64,000 nucleotides of DNA from CAMDKS01 sp964402975. GTDB taxonomy: Bacteria > Bdellovibrionota_B > Oligoflexia > Oligoflexales > RGVZ01. The position numbers and the translations under genes are program-made. The stretch lies in NCBI GenBank assembly GCA_964402975.1, contig CAYOEM010000015.1:1-64000 (forward strand). Direction: 5' to 3'. Below are positions 53,629 through 61,978 of this stretch, piece after piece; within the stretch, counting starts at the first letter, position 1; each line of letters begins with the position of its first letter. The notes beneath the pieces are model-generated. The model was not told where the DNA came from. It was given only the letters and a program-made list of their open reading frames with translations, and searched no databases.

Positions 53629-53668
53629 ATGTGAAAGAAATCGTCAGATAGATGGGTGGCCATAACTT

Positions 53669-54412
53669 ATGCTAGCAGTAATTTTGTCGGTCGGTTTATG
53701 CCTCATGGTGCTTGAGCGTCTTATTCCGGATCAGGTGCTTCAAAAAGTTGATGGTTGGTGGGTGCGTGTTGTCATAGTTAATATTTTGCAGCTCGGGGTT
53801 GTTCTCGTTGCTGATTTGGCTTGGAATCGATGGTTTGGTTATAATTTGATGACCTTGCCACAGTACTTTTCTCCTCCTGCGGCGGCATTTTTAACCTATC
53901 TGATTTTAACGTTCGTATTTTACTGGTGGCATCGATGGCGTCATGACGTGAATATCTTATGGCTTAGTTGTCATCAGCTCCACCACAGTGCAAGTCGCAT
54001 TGAAACGATCACATCGTTTTATAAACATCCCGTAGAGTTAGTTGTGAATGGCATCATTATCGCCGCCGTAAACTTCGGTTTGTGCGGTCTAACTCTGGAA
54101 GGAGCTGCGTGGGTGACTCTTTACACGGCGCTTGCGGAATTCTTCTATCACATGAATGTGAAGACCCCACGTTGGGTGGGATACATTATTCAAAGGCCTG
54201 AAATGCACCGCATTCACCATAAGCGAGGCTTTCACTACAATAATTTTGCTGATCTGCCGATTTGGGACATGATGTTTGGCACGTTTGAAAACCCTGCAGA
54301 CGTGTCAACTGCGTGTGGATTTAAACCTGAGCGCGAGGTTAAGTTCGGAGATATTTTGCTATTTAAAAACGTCAATAATTCGTTCCCGTTCATCATAGGA
54401 AAGGGGAAGTGA
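53669..54412 (+). CDS. Fatty acid hydroxylase / sterol desaturase superfamily protein
   Basis: 247 residues, four or more TM helices and the diiron His boxes: HRWRH (88-92), HQLHH (102-106), His161 and HRIHH (180-184). Members hydroxylate or desaturate membrane lipids or sterol-like molecules using O2. It overlaps the next gene (GTGA), which in turn overlaps the HTTM-DCC gene, so the three are one operon. Confidence 0.92.
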   Translation: MLAVILSVGLCLMVLERLIPDQVLQKVDGWWVRVVIVNILQLGVVLVADLAWNRWFGYNLMTLPQYFSPPAAAFLTYLILTFVFYWWHRWRHDVNILWLSCHQLHHSASRIETITSFYKHPVELVVNGIIIAAVNFGLCGLTLEGAAWVTLYTALAEFFYHMNVKTPRWVGYIIQRPEMHRIHHKRGFHYNNFADLPIWDMMFGTFENPADVSTACGFKPEREVKFGDILLFKNVNNSFPFIIGKGK

Positions 54413-54909
54413 TCTTGGCCGAACTTTTAAAAAAACTCACCTTCTCTGTTGTTTTGGTCATGTTTGTTGGGTTTTTGCAGATTGTTGGTTTTGTAACCGG
54501 CATCGAAGGGCTAAGAAACGTGGGAAGGCTCACGGCCGCATCACCTTTGCCCCTTGTGTTTTCTGATTTTCGAGGCCTTGAGACGTTTTCGCTGGAGTTC
54601 TCGATTGAGGCTAAAGCGGGAAGTGGCCAGTCAGTCATAAAGAAAATCACGCCAGAGCTCTACGATAAATTTAAGGGCCCCTACAATCGGCGTAACGTTT
54701 ACGGGGCAGTGCTTGCCTACGGACCAAAGCTTACCGAGCCAACCGAGGAGCCCCTTGTTGAGTCGGTTTTAAAATATGGCTTTTGTAAGAGCGGACCTTT
54801 AGCCGGAATGTTTGGCTTGCCAGGGCCTCTTCAGATGGCAACGATTACGGCGCTTTCGAAAGCGCGCGGTGATGGTGGTGCTTACGTGACGGAGGTAAGA
54901 TGCCAATGA
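54409..54909 (+). CDS. Membrane-anchored hypothetical protein
   Basis: 166 residues from GTG overlapping the upstream stop. N-terminal TM (LTFSVVLVMFVGFLQIVGFV), then a soluble domain (FSDFRGLETFSLEFSIEAKAG, LYDKFKGPYNRRNVYGAVLAYG, GFCKSGPLAGMFGLPG). It is encoded immediately before the HTTM protein, whose genes often travel with such a small partner. No named function. Confidence 0.75.
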   Translation: MILAELLKKLTFSVVLVMFVGFLQIVGFVTGIEGLRNVGRLTAASPLPLVFSDFRGLETFSLEFSIEAKAGSGQSVIKKITPELYDKFKGPYNRRNVYGAVLAYGPKLTEPTEEPLVESVLKYGFCKSGPLAGMFGLPGPLQMATITALSKARGDGGAYVTEVRCQ

Positions 54910-56144
54910 CAGTAAAGGCTGTGGAACATCGTTATAGTAGCTGGCAATTTGCCATCTTTAGAATTTTATTTGGACTTTACCTGGCAATTCATTTCTTTGA
55001 CTTGATCCCCTACGCGTCTGAGATCTGGAGTGGGTCTGGAAATATTTCTAATCCGGAAATTCTTCCCACTTACGGCGTTTTCCCAAATGTGCTGTTTTGG
55101 TTTACATCGCCAATCTTTGCGAAATTGTTTCTCACGTTTTTGTGCCTAGTTTCAATTTTTTTTATGGTTGGATTTTGGAGGCGATCGTCAGCATTCATAC
55201 TTTGGTATGGTTGGGCTTGTCTTTTGGGGCGTAATCCTTTTATAGCAAATCCCGGCATTCCATTTATAGGGCTACTACTGCTCTGTTGCGCCATCATTCC
55301 GGTGGGCGAGGCTCTATCGGTCAGCAAATCAAAAACCAGCGAGCCTTGGCATATGCCGTTTGGTATTTTTCAAGGTGTTTGGTGCATCATGGCCTTGGGC
55401 TACACGATTAGCGGTGTGCATAAGTGTATGAGCCCTTCGTGGGCGGACGGTACAGCTATCATCCACCTACTAAATAATCCGCTGGCTAGAGATAATGTCC
55501 TGCGTGCGCAGCTGCTATCGATGCCAGAAATACTCCTTCGCTGGAACACCTGGGGTGTTTTGGCTCTCGAGGTCTTGTTTGCGCCACTGTGTTTATTTAG
55601 GTTTACCCGAAAATGGACTTGGCTCGCCATGATCGGCATGCATTTAGGTATCGTTAGCCTCGTTAATTTTGCAGACCTTACGATCGGTGTGCTTATGGTT
55701 CATTTGTTTACGTTTGATGAGCGTTGGCTTCCAGCAAGGAAAACAGAGGCAGCACCTGTACTCTTTTTTGACGGCGTTTGTGGTCTTTGTAACGGTTTTG
55801 TGCAGTTTTTATTTGATATTGACCAAACCACGATATTTAAGGTGAGCACTCTACAGGGAACGTTTGCCAGCCAGAAACTACCTGAAGGCTTGACCAAGGA
55901 TTTAAATAGTCTTGTGGTGCTAAATGATAAAGGCCAGCTTCTAACAAAGTCGAAAGCGGTCTTGTACATATTCGGCACTGTGGGCGGGCTTTGGAGGCCT
56001 GTTTCTTGGGCTGGTGTTGTCATGCCAACGCCATTAACGGATATGATCTATGATTTTGTGGCCAAGAATCGCTACCGATGGTTTGGTCAACTAGAAGCCT
56101 GCCGTATGCCAACCCCTGAGGAACGCGGACGATTTATAGTTTAA
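54900..56144 (+). CDS. HTTM membrane domain fused to DCC thiol-disulfide oxidoreductase-like domain
   Basis: 414 residues. GGAGG lies 4 nt before this ATG; ATG 54906 is an alternative. The first 275 residues form a polytopic HTTM domain (vitamin-K-carboxylase-like family; GVWCIMALGYTISGVHKC, WNTWGVLALEVLFAPL). From residue 285 a DCC domain begins: VLFFDGVCGLCNGFVQFL with Cys294-x-x-Cys297, ending FGQLEACRMPTPEERGRF. This fusion suggests membrane redox chemistry. Part of the lipid-hydroxylase operon. Confidence 0.88.
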   Translation: MPMTVKAVEHRYSSWQFAIFRILFGLYLAIHFFDLIPYASEIWSGSGNISNPEILPTYGVFPNVLFWFTSPIFAKLFLTFLCLVSIFFMVGFWRRSSAFILWYGWACLLGRNPFIANPGIPFIGLLLLCCAIIPVGEALSVSKSKTSEPWHMPFGIFQGVWCIMALGYTISGVHKCMSPSWADGTAIIHLLNNPLARDNVLRAQLLSMPEILLRWNTWGVLALEVLFAPLCLFRFTRKWTWLAMIGMHLGIVSLVNFADLTIGVLMVHLFTFDERWLPARKTEAAPVLFFDGVCGLCNGFVQFLFDIDQTTIFKVSTLQGTFASQKLPEGLTKDLNSLVVLNDKGQLLTKSKAVLYIFGTVGGLWRPVSWAGVVMPTPLTDMIYDFVAKNRYRWFGQLEACRMPTPEERGRFIV

Positions 56145-56175
56145 AAAATGGCGAAGCTCTGAGAGGGTGGTTCTC

Positions 56176-56862
56176 GTGCGGCGAATGTCAGGTCTTGATT
56201 TTTTAGAGTTAGTGATTGCTGCGATCTTTTTCGGGGTCATCGCTCTTGCTACTTTTGGCGTTTATTCTCTTGCCCAATATATCTTTCCTGAAGAATCGCA
56301 GTCCCTGTATCGCACCGGCGGGCTGATCCTTGGTGTCGTCTTGGGCCTTTACTTGGCGGGCTGGGTCGTTTTCAAGGACCTTGGTCCAACGTTCTCGAAG
56401 ATGATTCTTATGCCTTTTTTTGCTCCAAAAATTCAGATTGTTGTGCCGATGGGGTTTTCGGGGTTTGTGCATGTGATCTTTGGTGATGCGCTGGGAGTGA
56501 TGGAAAAGGATCCAGGATTCGGATGCTATGTTGTTCGCGTTGGCGCCGATGGCAAAGCAACAGTACCTTGTCCTCCGAGATTGGCTTTTTTTTGGGACTT
56601 TATGTTGGGAGTCAGAGTCAGCGAGGATAGCAACGCAGGGACTGCTAAGGCGCAGATGATTTATCCTTGGCACCATGGATTTGGAAAAGGAAGAGCAGGG
56701 TTTAAGGGGTTAAATGCTTGCTGCTTATCGCTGTACTACGATACCCCAGAGCGTCTTGAGGAAATAAAGTCCGGAAAACGAGAGGCCCCCGAGATATCAT
56801 ACCGTGTTGAACATGAAATGATCGATGATTACTACGAACGTTTCGGCGTTAAGCGTCGTTAG
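56176..56862 (+). CDS. Two-TM membrane protein of unknown function
   Basis: 228 residues from GTG 56176, which has GAGAGGG 8 nt upstream; GTG 56167 and ATG 56185 are alternatives. Two N-terminal TM helices (FLELVIAAIFFGVIALATFGVYSL; LILGVVLGLYLAGWVVF) precede a soluble domain (GFGCYVVRVGADGKATVPCPPRL, YPWHHGFGKGRAGF). No family recognised. It lies 31 bp after the HTTM-DCC gene and is likely the end of that operon. Confidence 0.65.
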   Translation: MRRMSGLDFLELVIAAIFFGVIALATFGVYSLAQYIFPEESQSLYRTGGLILGVVLGLYLAGWVVFKDLGPTFSKMILMPFFAPKIQIVVPMGFSGFVHVIFGDALGVMEKDPGFGCYVVRVGADGKATVPCPPRLAFFWDFMLGVRVSEDSNAGTAKAQMIYPWHHGFGKGRAGFKGLNACCLSLYYDTPERLEEIKSGKREAPEISYRVEHEMIDDYYERFGVKRR

Positions 56863-56973
56863 TTGTGAGCAGGTGCTTATAAGTTTTAAAATATTAGTTT
56901 TAGTTTAACTCGAGGCCAAGCGGGACCTAAAACGTTGCCGTTCCCACAAAACTCCTTGTTGGGCAAAATAATC

Positions 56974-57522
56974 TTAGTAGAAAACACTGGCAAGTTTCTC
57001 TTCGCTCCATCCGGCATCACGGCTAAGTCGATTTCTCAATTTGTTGTAGAGATTTACGAGTTCTCCATTTCGTTCATCAATGGTTTCAAAATCGGATCGA
57101 AGTTGTTTTAAGCCACGACTTAGGTGGTGCCAGGATTCTTTGAGGTTACTCAGGGAGCCGTGGCAGTCTAGTGCGGCTATATTTGGGTGTGCTTTCAAAA
57201 AAGAGTCGATAGCAGTCTCCCAAAACCAGAAAAAGTATTCGTTTTGCAGAGAATCAAAGTCGGCTGGGATAATCCCAGGTGGAACCTTGACATTATGCTG
57301 GCTGAAAAACGTGGTAGGCCCACGAAAAAAAGCGTCAAAAAGTTTCCAGCGATCTCTTGGATCGGTGGTTTTATCAACTAGTTTTTTGAAGTCAGCAAAT
57401 CTGGAGATGTTAGCCTTTCCGTAGTGGAATGCTTCAAGAATGTATAGATCAAAGATAGAAACTTTGCCGGCCTCGTACTCGCGGCGTAGTCGCTTAAGTT
57501 CAAGCGTGATGAGCTCGTTCAT
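56974..57522 (-). CDS. Hypothetical protein, 182 residues
   Basis: Soluble, charged and mostly helical (LITLELKRLRREYEAGKVSIFDLYILEAF; LKESWHHLSRGLKQLRSDFETIDERNGELVNLYNKLRNRL given in parts), with a possible C-terminal coiled coil. It starts 9 bp after the upstream membrane protein gene on the same strand. Not recognised; the pair may act together. Confidence 0.6.
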   Translation of the reverse strand: MNELITLELKRLRREYEAGKVSIFDLYILEAFHYGKANISRFADFKKLVDKTTDPRDRWKLFDAFFRGPTTFFSQHNVKVPPGIIPADFDSLQNEYFFWFWETAIDSFLKAHPNIAALDCHGSLSNLKESWHHLSRGLKQLRSDFETIDERNGELVNLYNKLRNRLSRDAGWSEEKLASVFY

Positions 57523-57531
57523 TTTTTTGAT

Positions 57532-57990
57532 TCATCGCAGATAATACTTTCGTGCGATCGAGCTTGGGGCAGCCATGACCAGTCCGCCTAATATATAACA
57601 GACTAAGAATTCTCCGAGCAGTCCGAATGCTTGGATATAGGTCACGTGATTCGGGGTTGTGAAAAATTCATAACCTAGTTGAATCGCCCTAAGTATCGGC
57701 AGGAGCCAAATACTACGGCCCACAGTTAATGCTGCCGACGTTATCCATTTAGGTGGTCGCCTTACGAGCGCGAGCCATAGTTTGTTATCTAGGTCATCTG
57801 AGTTTATTGCTGGTAATTGGTCTTTAAAAGCTTTAATGATTACGAAAAATACTGCAGATAAAACAATCGTGAACAAGATCACGAAGAATATAAAAAGGGC
57901 CTCCAACGAAATCGGTTGTCTGGGAAAATAAATATGTCTCGGATAAATCAAGAAACAACCGGTTGTGTCATGGGTTTGATTAGGGCTCAA
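57532..57990 (-). CDS. Membrane protein of unknown function
   Basis: Up to 152 residues from TTG; a second TTG 13 codons on is an alternative, and neither has a good SD. Two or three hydrophobic segments (LEALFIFFVILFTIVLSAVFFVII; ILRAIQLGYEFF; LLGEFLVCYILGGLVMAA). Followed closely by the 182-residue gene. Function unknown. Confidence 0.5.
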   Translation of the reverse strand: MSPNQTHDTTGCFLIYPRHIYFPRQPISLEALFIFFVILFTIVLSAVFFVIIKAFKDQLPAINSDDLDNKLWLALVRRPPKWITSAALTVGRSIWLLPILRAIQLGYEFFTTPNHVTYIQAFGLLGEFLVCYILGGLVMAAPSSIARKYYLR

Positions 57991-58130
57991 AAACTATGTA
58001 TATCTTGATCAGGCAGAGCTATGCGCCAGCAAGCCATTGTAACCGATTACCAGATATGTTTCATCGGGGTAGGTCTGAAAAGTTATATGTTACGCATATT
58101 AAAAGTTGATCGATATGCTTAATCAATACT

Positions 58131-58153
58131 CAATCAGTCGGGTGTCCCCAATT
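58131..58153. repeat. Dispersed 23-bp repeat, copy 2, at a gene's stop codon
   Basis: Identical over 23 bp to 4326-4348, with weaker similarity upstream. Its edge supplies part of the stop codon of the minus-strand lipoprotein gene, as copy 1 does for the subtilase gene. The 160-bp gap it lies in holds nothing else recognisable. Confidence 0.7.
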
Positions 58154-59096
58154 AAAAGTCGATTTCGGTGATTTTGATTTTACGTTGGCCGGAGTCGGAG
58201 CGGCCTGGGCGGTTTGGTCCACCAGGAGGCATTTCACCGCGTGGCACAAAAATCTCGACGTTCACAGGTTTTTCCGTGTCGCACCAGTTCCAGTCAAGGC
58301 GCATGCGAAACTTACGTGGAGACATAAAGCTTTGACCATTTCTCCATGATGACGGCTCTGCAAACGAGTGAGGCTTGTGAGCCCGTTCGTCAAAATAAAT
58401 GGGCCACTGCTTTGGTGAATATTTAGTAATGAGCTGCAGTTGCTCGCCTTGGAGTTGTGGGTAGTCTTTAGGACTAATCCAACTGTCCGTTTGTGAAAGA
58501 GAATCTTTTGTGTAGAGACGATGTTCGGCGACTAGGTTGACTTGGCCTTTGGTTCCTTTGGCCCAACTTCTTTTCAGCCACTCAAGATAAGCCTTGTGAC
58601 GACGTTGGTCCCATGCATCTGCGGACTCACCGCGTTCTTTTTTGGGACCCACCCATGGGCCAGCACCTCGCAGGTGCTGCGAGTTAAGATTCAGCATGAC
58701 AAAATACTTGTGACCTGGTCGAGGGGCTTCTTTGATAGGTGCCACTAGACCGTCAGGACCCTTTGTCAGCTCGTCATTGTACCAAACGGTTTCGCCGTCC
58801 ATATGCAGTCTTGATCCGGTTTTGCAATCATCAACTGACCAATAAATGTCTCTTTGGGAAAGGAGCGCTCCAGGTTTGGTAGTAATGGCCTCGTACTCTT
58901 GGGGTGACAGTTGACGCCAGACGGCCCAGTAGACCATAAAGTGCTCGTCATCATCTGCAAATTGGGGCTCCGTATTGACTGTTTCATAGCTTTGAAAGGT
59001 TTCAGTGACGGTGTCTTTGAGAACGGCCTTGGGGCTTGTCGTTTTGCACGCGGCAAACGAAACCATAATCGCCGCACTCCAAATAATAAGACGCAT
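58152..59096 (-). CDS. Lipoprotein of unknown function
   Basis: 314 residues. Lipobox SFAAC (Cys17) follows a short signal peptide. The mature protein is rich in Trp/Tyr and charged residues (HFMVYWAVWRQLSPQEYEAI, YWSVDDCKTGSRL, MRLDWNWCDTEKP) and ends with a Pro/Gly-rich stretch. No family recognised. It follows puuD by 15 bp on the same strand and is probably cotranscribed with hiuH-puuD. Confidence 0.7.
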   Translation of the reverse strand: MRLIIWSAAIMVSFAACKTTSPKAVLKDTVTETFQSYETVNTEPQFADDDEHFMVYWAVWRQLSPQEYEAITTKPGALLSQRDIYWSVDDCKTGSRLHMDGETVWYNDELTKGPDGLVAPIKEAPRPGHKYFVMLNLNSQHLRGAGPWVGPKKERGESADAWDQRRHKAYLEWLKRSWAKGTKGQVNLVAEHRLYTKDSLSQTDSWISPKDYPQLQGEQLQLITKYSPKQWPIYFDERAHKPHSFAEPSSWRNGQSFMSPRKFRMRLDWNWCDTEKPVNVEIFVPRGEMPPGGPNRPGRSDSGQRKIKITEIDF

Positions 59097-59111
59097 GATT
59101 CTGATCCTTTC

Positions 59112-60287
59112 CTATTGCCTTGATTCAAACCAGACGCGAATTGTTTCTCGTTCTGGCTCAGTCATCTCAGTTACGTTACCTACGGGCATAATGCGTTGCT
59201 GCACAACTTGCGAAAATATGAGCGCAGCGTTTGCTTCTATCGCGCCAGTTGTCTCAAGTGAGAGGTTTTTGGGAGCCATTCCCATAAGACGCGAGTTCAC
59301 TGCATGGCATGGTACACAGCGCCTTTCGATAATTGGTTTTACATCATCAATGGTCGCTGTCTGGGGTGAGTTGGCTTGGGCTAGGTCAGACGGTGCTAGA
59401 TAGGCGATTACTGAAAATATGACGGCAGTTGCCACCGCAGGATACCACCATTCATTGAGTCCCTTGTGACGTCTAACAAAATAATGACGAATCAATGCTC
59501 CAGCGAGCATCATGGCGACGAGAAGTAACCACTGTAATTTATCGCTATAGATCACATGAAAGTGGTTGGATAGCATCGTGAAGAGAACGGGTAGGGTGAA
59601 GTAGGTGTTATGTACGCTTCTTTGTTTGCCTCGTTGTCCGTGGATAGGATCTGGCACTTTACCAGCTTGCATTTCGGCAATCACAGTTCGTTGTCCCGGT
59701 ATAATCCAAAAAAACACATTAGCCGTCATGGCCGTTGCCATCATGGCGCCAGTGATCAAAAACGCCGCTCTTGCGGCAAATATTTGGCAAGTGAGCCACG
59801 ACACAAATACCACCATCACCGCGACCCCGACCCCCACCAAAGTATCCTGCTTGAGCCAGCGGCACATGAGGTCGTAAACGATCCAGCCTGCGGCTAGTAT
59901 TATGAGCGCAAACAAAACGGCTTGATTGGCTGTGATATTGGCCACGCGAGTGTCGACCATCATGGTTTTTGCGTTGAGAAGATACACCACGACAAACAGG
60001 GCAAAACCCGACAACCACGTGGAATAAGACTCCCAGTAAAACCAATGAAGATCTTTGGGAAGAAATTTTGGCGCGACGAGATATTTTTGGGGATTATAAA
60101 ATCCTCCACCGTGAACAGCCCAAAGTTCCCCGTCCACTCCTTTGTCTTGGAGGTCTTTTGATGCTGGTTTTTGGAGGTGATTATCAAGCCAAACAAAATA
60201 AAAAGACGCCCCAATCCAGGCGATTCCGGTGATCACGTGGAGTGAGCGCAGGAGTATCTGTAGCCATTCCAAAATGTAGGCTTGCAT
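59112..60287 (-). CDS. puuD: PuuD-type membrane urate oxidase (urate hydroxylase) with cytochrome c domain
   Basis: 391 residues. About eight TM helices begin with LLRSLHVITGIAWIGASFYF and contain His residues on helices (HVITGIAWIG, HFHVIYSD) plus the VHGGGFYNPQKY element of PuuD. The C-terminal cytochrome c has CVPCH (324-328) and RIMPVGN for the axial Met. It oxidises urate to 5-hydroxyisourate and passes electrons to the respiratory chain, not to O2 directly. hiuH lies 6 bp upstream in the same operon. Confidence 0.94.
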   Translation of the reverse strand: MQAYILEWLQILLRSLHVITGIAWIGASFYFVWLDNHLQKPASKDLQDKGVDGELWAVHGGGFYNPQKYLVAPKFLPKDLHWFYWESYSTWLSGFALFVVVYLLNAKTMMVDTRVANITANQAVLFALIILAAGWIVYDLMCRWLKQDTLVGVGVAVMVVFVSWLTCQIFAARAAFLITGAMMATAMTANVFFWIIPGQRTVIAEMQAGKVPDPIHGQRGKQRSVHNTYFTLPVLFTMLSNHFHVIYSDKLQWLLLVAMMLAGALIRHYFVRRHKGLNEWWYPAVATAVIFSVIAYLAPSDLAQANSPQTATIDDVKPIIERRCVPCHAVNSRLMGMAPKNLSLETTGAIEANAALIFSQVVQQRIMPVGNVTEMTEPERETIRVWFESRQ

Positions 60288-60293
60288 ATGGAC

Positions 60294-60644
60294 TCAGCTT
60301 CCCCGGTACGTGGAATAGGACCACGGGGACACAAGCAGTGGCACATGGTAGTGAGCCGAGCTGTCAGCGATGGAAAATCTGATAGGGATTTCGCCGAGAA
60401 ACGGAGGATCGGACAGTTTGGTGCGACTACGGAAGTAGTCGGCTGCGGAAAAAACTAATTCATAAGAGCCAGGTTTGAAGGCTGAGCCCTCTAAAAGTGG
60501 CCCATCACAGCGGCCATCCACATTCGTAGCAGTTTCTTTTAAAAGGCTTCGCTTGCCGTCTTTTATTTCGAAAAGGGCAAGTTTCATCGCCTGAGCGGGA
60601 ATCCCCGAGGCTGTATCAAGAACATGTGTTGTTAAACGGCCCAT
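60294..60644 (-). CDS. hiuH: 5-hydroxyisourate hydrolase (transthyretin-like)
   Basis: 116 residues. Conserved His7 (LTTHVLD), Arg45 (NVDGRCDGPLL), His98/His100 (AHYHVPLLVSPWSY) and the C-terminal signature YRGS are all present. It opens 5-hydroxyisourate to OHCU, the step after PuuD. The next enzyme, OHCU decarboxylase, is found only as a module of the fusion protein at 48.9-53.6 kb. First gene of the hiuH-puuD operon. The 79-bp gap upstream contains two hairpins (GTGCCCC/GGGGCAC, 60676-60697; GGTCT/AGACC, 60699-60714). Confidence 0.96.
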   Translation of the reverse strand: MGRLTTHVLDTASGIPAQAMKLALFEIKDGKRSLLKETATNVDGRCDGPLLEGSAFKPGSYELVFSAADYFRSRTKLSDPPFLGEIPIRFSIADSSAHYHVPLLVSPWSYSTYRGS

Positions 60645-60723
60645 ACAGTAATGCCTACAAGAGTGGGTAAGTTCAGTGCCCCAAGGGTCGGGGGCACGGG
60701 TCTTTTCCTAGACCTTGTTTTTA

Positions 60724-61881
60724 TTACCGTCCAATAGGGTTTGCAAGCACTGTCGTCGAGTTAATTGAGTTTTCGTAAAGAGCCTTGAGAGTGCTAAATC
60801 TTAGTGGGCCTACGTCCTTGAATTCTGGAGGATCTTGCTTCCAAATGAAATCAGGACGATCCTGGGTTAGCCAAGCGCCGCCAATAATTTGACCATCTGC
60901 ATTTAGTTCAAGCCGGTAGCTGTAGGTTCTAGAAGGCGTATTGGTGATGCCCGTCTCCCAGTGGGAACCTGCCTCGCTAATAAACTGCATAATTGTTTCC
61001 AGCGTGATCTCTTTTACGGTACCCGGCGCGGCACCAGGACTGGCGCCGTCAACTTCTGAGATAACTCGGCTTTCGTAGCCATAAACTGGGTGGTTCCATA
61101 CTTGGAGGTCTCTCGTTATATCAGCGACAAACCCCTCGTGTTTAACGCCGATTTGATTTGTGAGAACCAAGTGAAACGTTCCTGCATTGGTGTCGCGACA
61201 CTCAGGGGACACGGCCGCTGATGGGTTACGAGATAAATCGATATTGCAGCGTTCAGCAACGAAGTACGTGCGAGAGTCGCTAAAGTTACCAACGTAAAGG
61301 TCAATGAGTGCCTTAACATCAGCCGCTCCAAACGGTATTTCGATACCGTCGGCATTGGTCATCAAGACTGCTTTGGGCTCCTCAAGCGTCAAAGCGGCCG
61401 ATGCCCAACCGTGACATAGTCCTTCCCAAGTTGGCGCATTACGGCCTGTTCGAGACCGCTCCGAGTTGAGCAGAGTGTAATTATAGTCAGCGTTTAGAAG
61501 ATCGAATTTCTCCGCGGGTGATAGCCTTGCAATTTGAGCCGGACCCATTCTGCGTAAACGGCGGTAAGGGAGGGCCCTATAACCGAAGCTATCTTCATAG
61601 TAATTGAATGGAGTATTCCAGCGTAGTGCGATACCGCCTAGATATGACGGCCAGTACGAGTCCGACCATGGTGCTTTCTCAAGGGTAGACGCAGTTGGTA
61701 GAGCCGCAAATTTTCGCTCAAAATCAGTCGGCAGGAAGTTCAGAGGATCATTTGGCTCATTCCACTCTTCTTTTAAACTAGAGGAACTGGGCTCATGGCG
61801 TTTCCCGCACCCAAATGCCGATAAGGCAAGCATCAAACAAGTCGATCCCATCAGCGTTTTGTGAGCTATTCGTGCTTTCAT
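60724..61881 (-). CDS. Transglutaminase-elicitor-like lipoprotein (Pep-13-type motif)
   Basis: 385 residues. Lipobox AFGC (Cys25). The family pattern resembles oomycete GP42/M81D transglutaminases: PWSDSYWPSY (71-80), SPAEKFDLLN (121-130), active-site Cys156 in GLCHGWA, His237 in TFHLVLTNQIG, and VWNHPVYGYES (261-271). The last corresponds to the Pep-13 elicitor segment (VWNQPVRGFKVYE in Phytophthora), keeping its Trp and Pro. Probably an envelope or secreted enzyme that cross-links or deamidates proteins. Alone in its transcript. Confidence 0.82.
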   Translation of the reverse strand: MKARIAHKTLMGSTCLMLALSAFGCGKRHEPSSSSLKEEWNEPNDPLNFLPTDFERKFAALPTASTLEKAPWSDSYWPSYLGGIALRWNTPFNYYEDSFGYRALPYRRLRRMGPAQIARLSPAEKFDLLNADYNYTLLNSERSRTGRNAPTWEGLCHGWASAALTLEEPKAVLMTNADGIEIPFGAADVKALIDLYVGNFSDSRTYFVAERCNIDLSRNPSAAVSPECRDTNAGTFHLVLTNQIGVKHEGFVADITRDLQVWNHPVYGYESRVISEVDGASPGAAPGTVKEITLETIMQFISEAGSHWETGITNTPSRTYSYRLELNADGQIIGGAWLTQDRPDFIWKQDPPEFKDVGPLRFSTLKALYENSINSTTVLANPIGR

Positions 61882-61911
61882 GTTGAAGAAATCTCCCCTC
61901 GAGTTAAAGAT

Positions 61912-61935
61912 AAAAAATGCCGCAAATGAGCGGCA
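61912..61935 (-). terminator. Rho-independent terminator of the trypsin-like protease gene
   Basis: On the minus strand TGCCGC-TCATTT-GCGGCA forms a perfect 6-bp stem followed by TTTTTT. It lies 44 bp beyond the stop of the S1 protease gene and also isolates the elicitor-like gene. Confidence 0.9.
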
Positions 61936-61978
61936 CTAGGTTAACGCGTTACGACCCGTTTGTTCCATTTTCCAGCCA

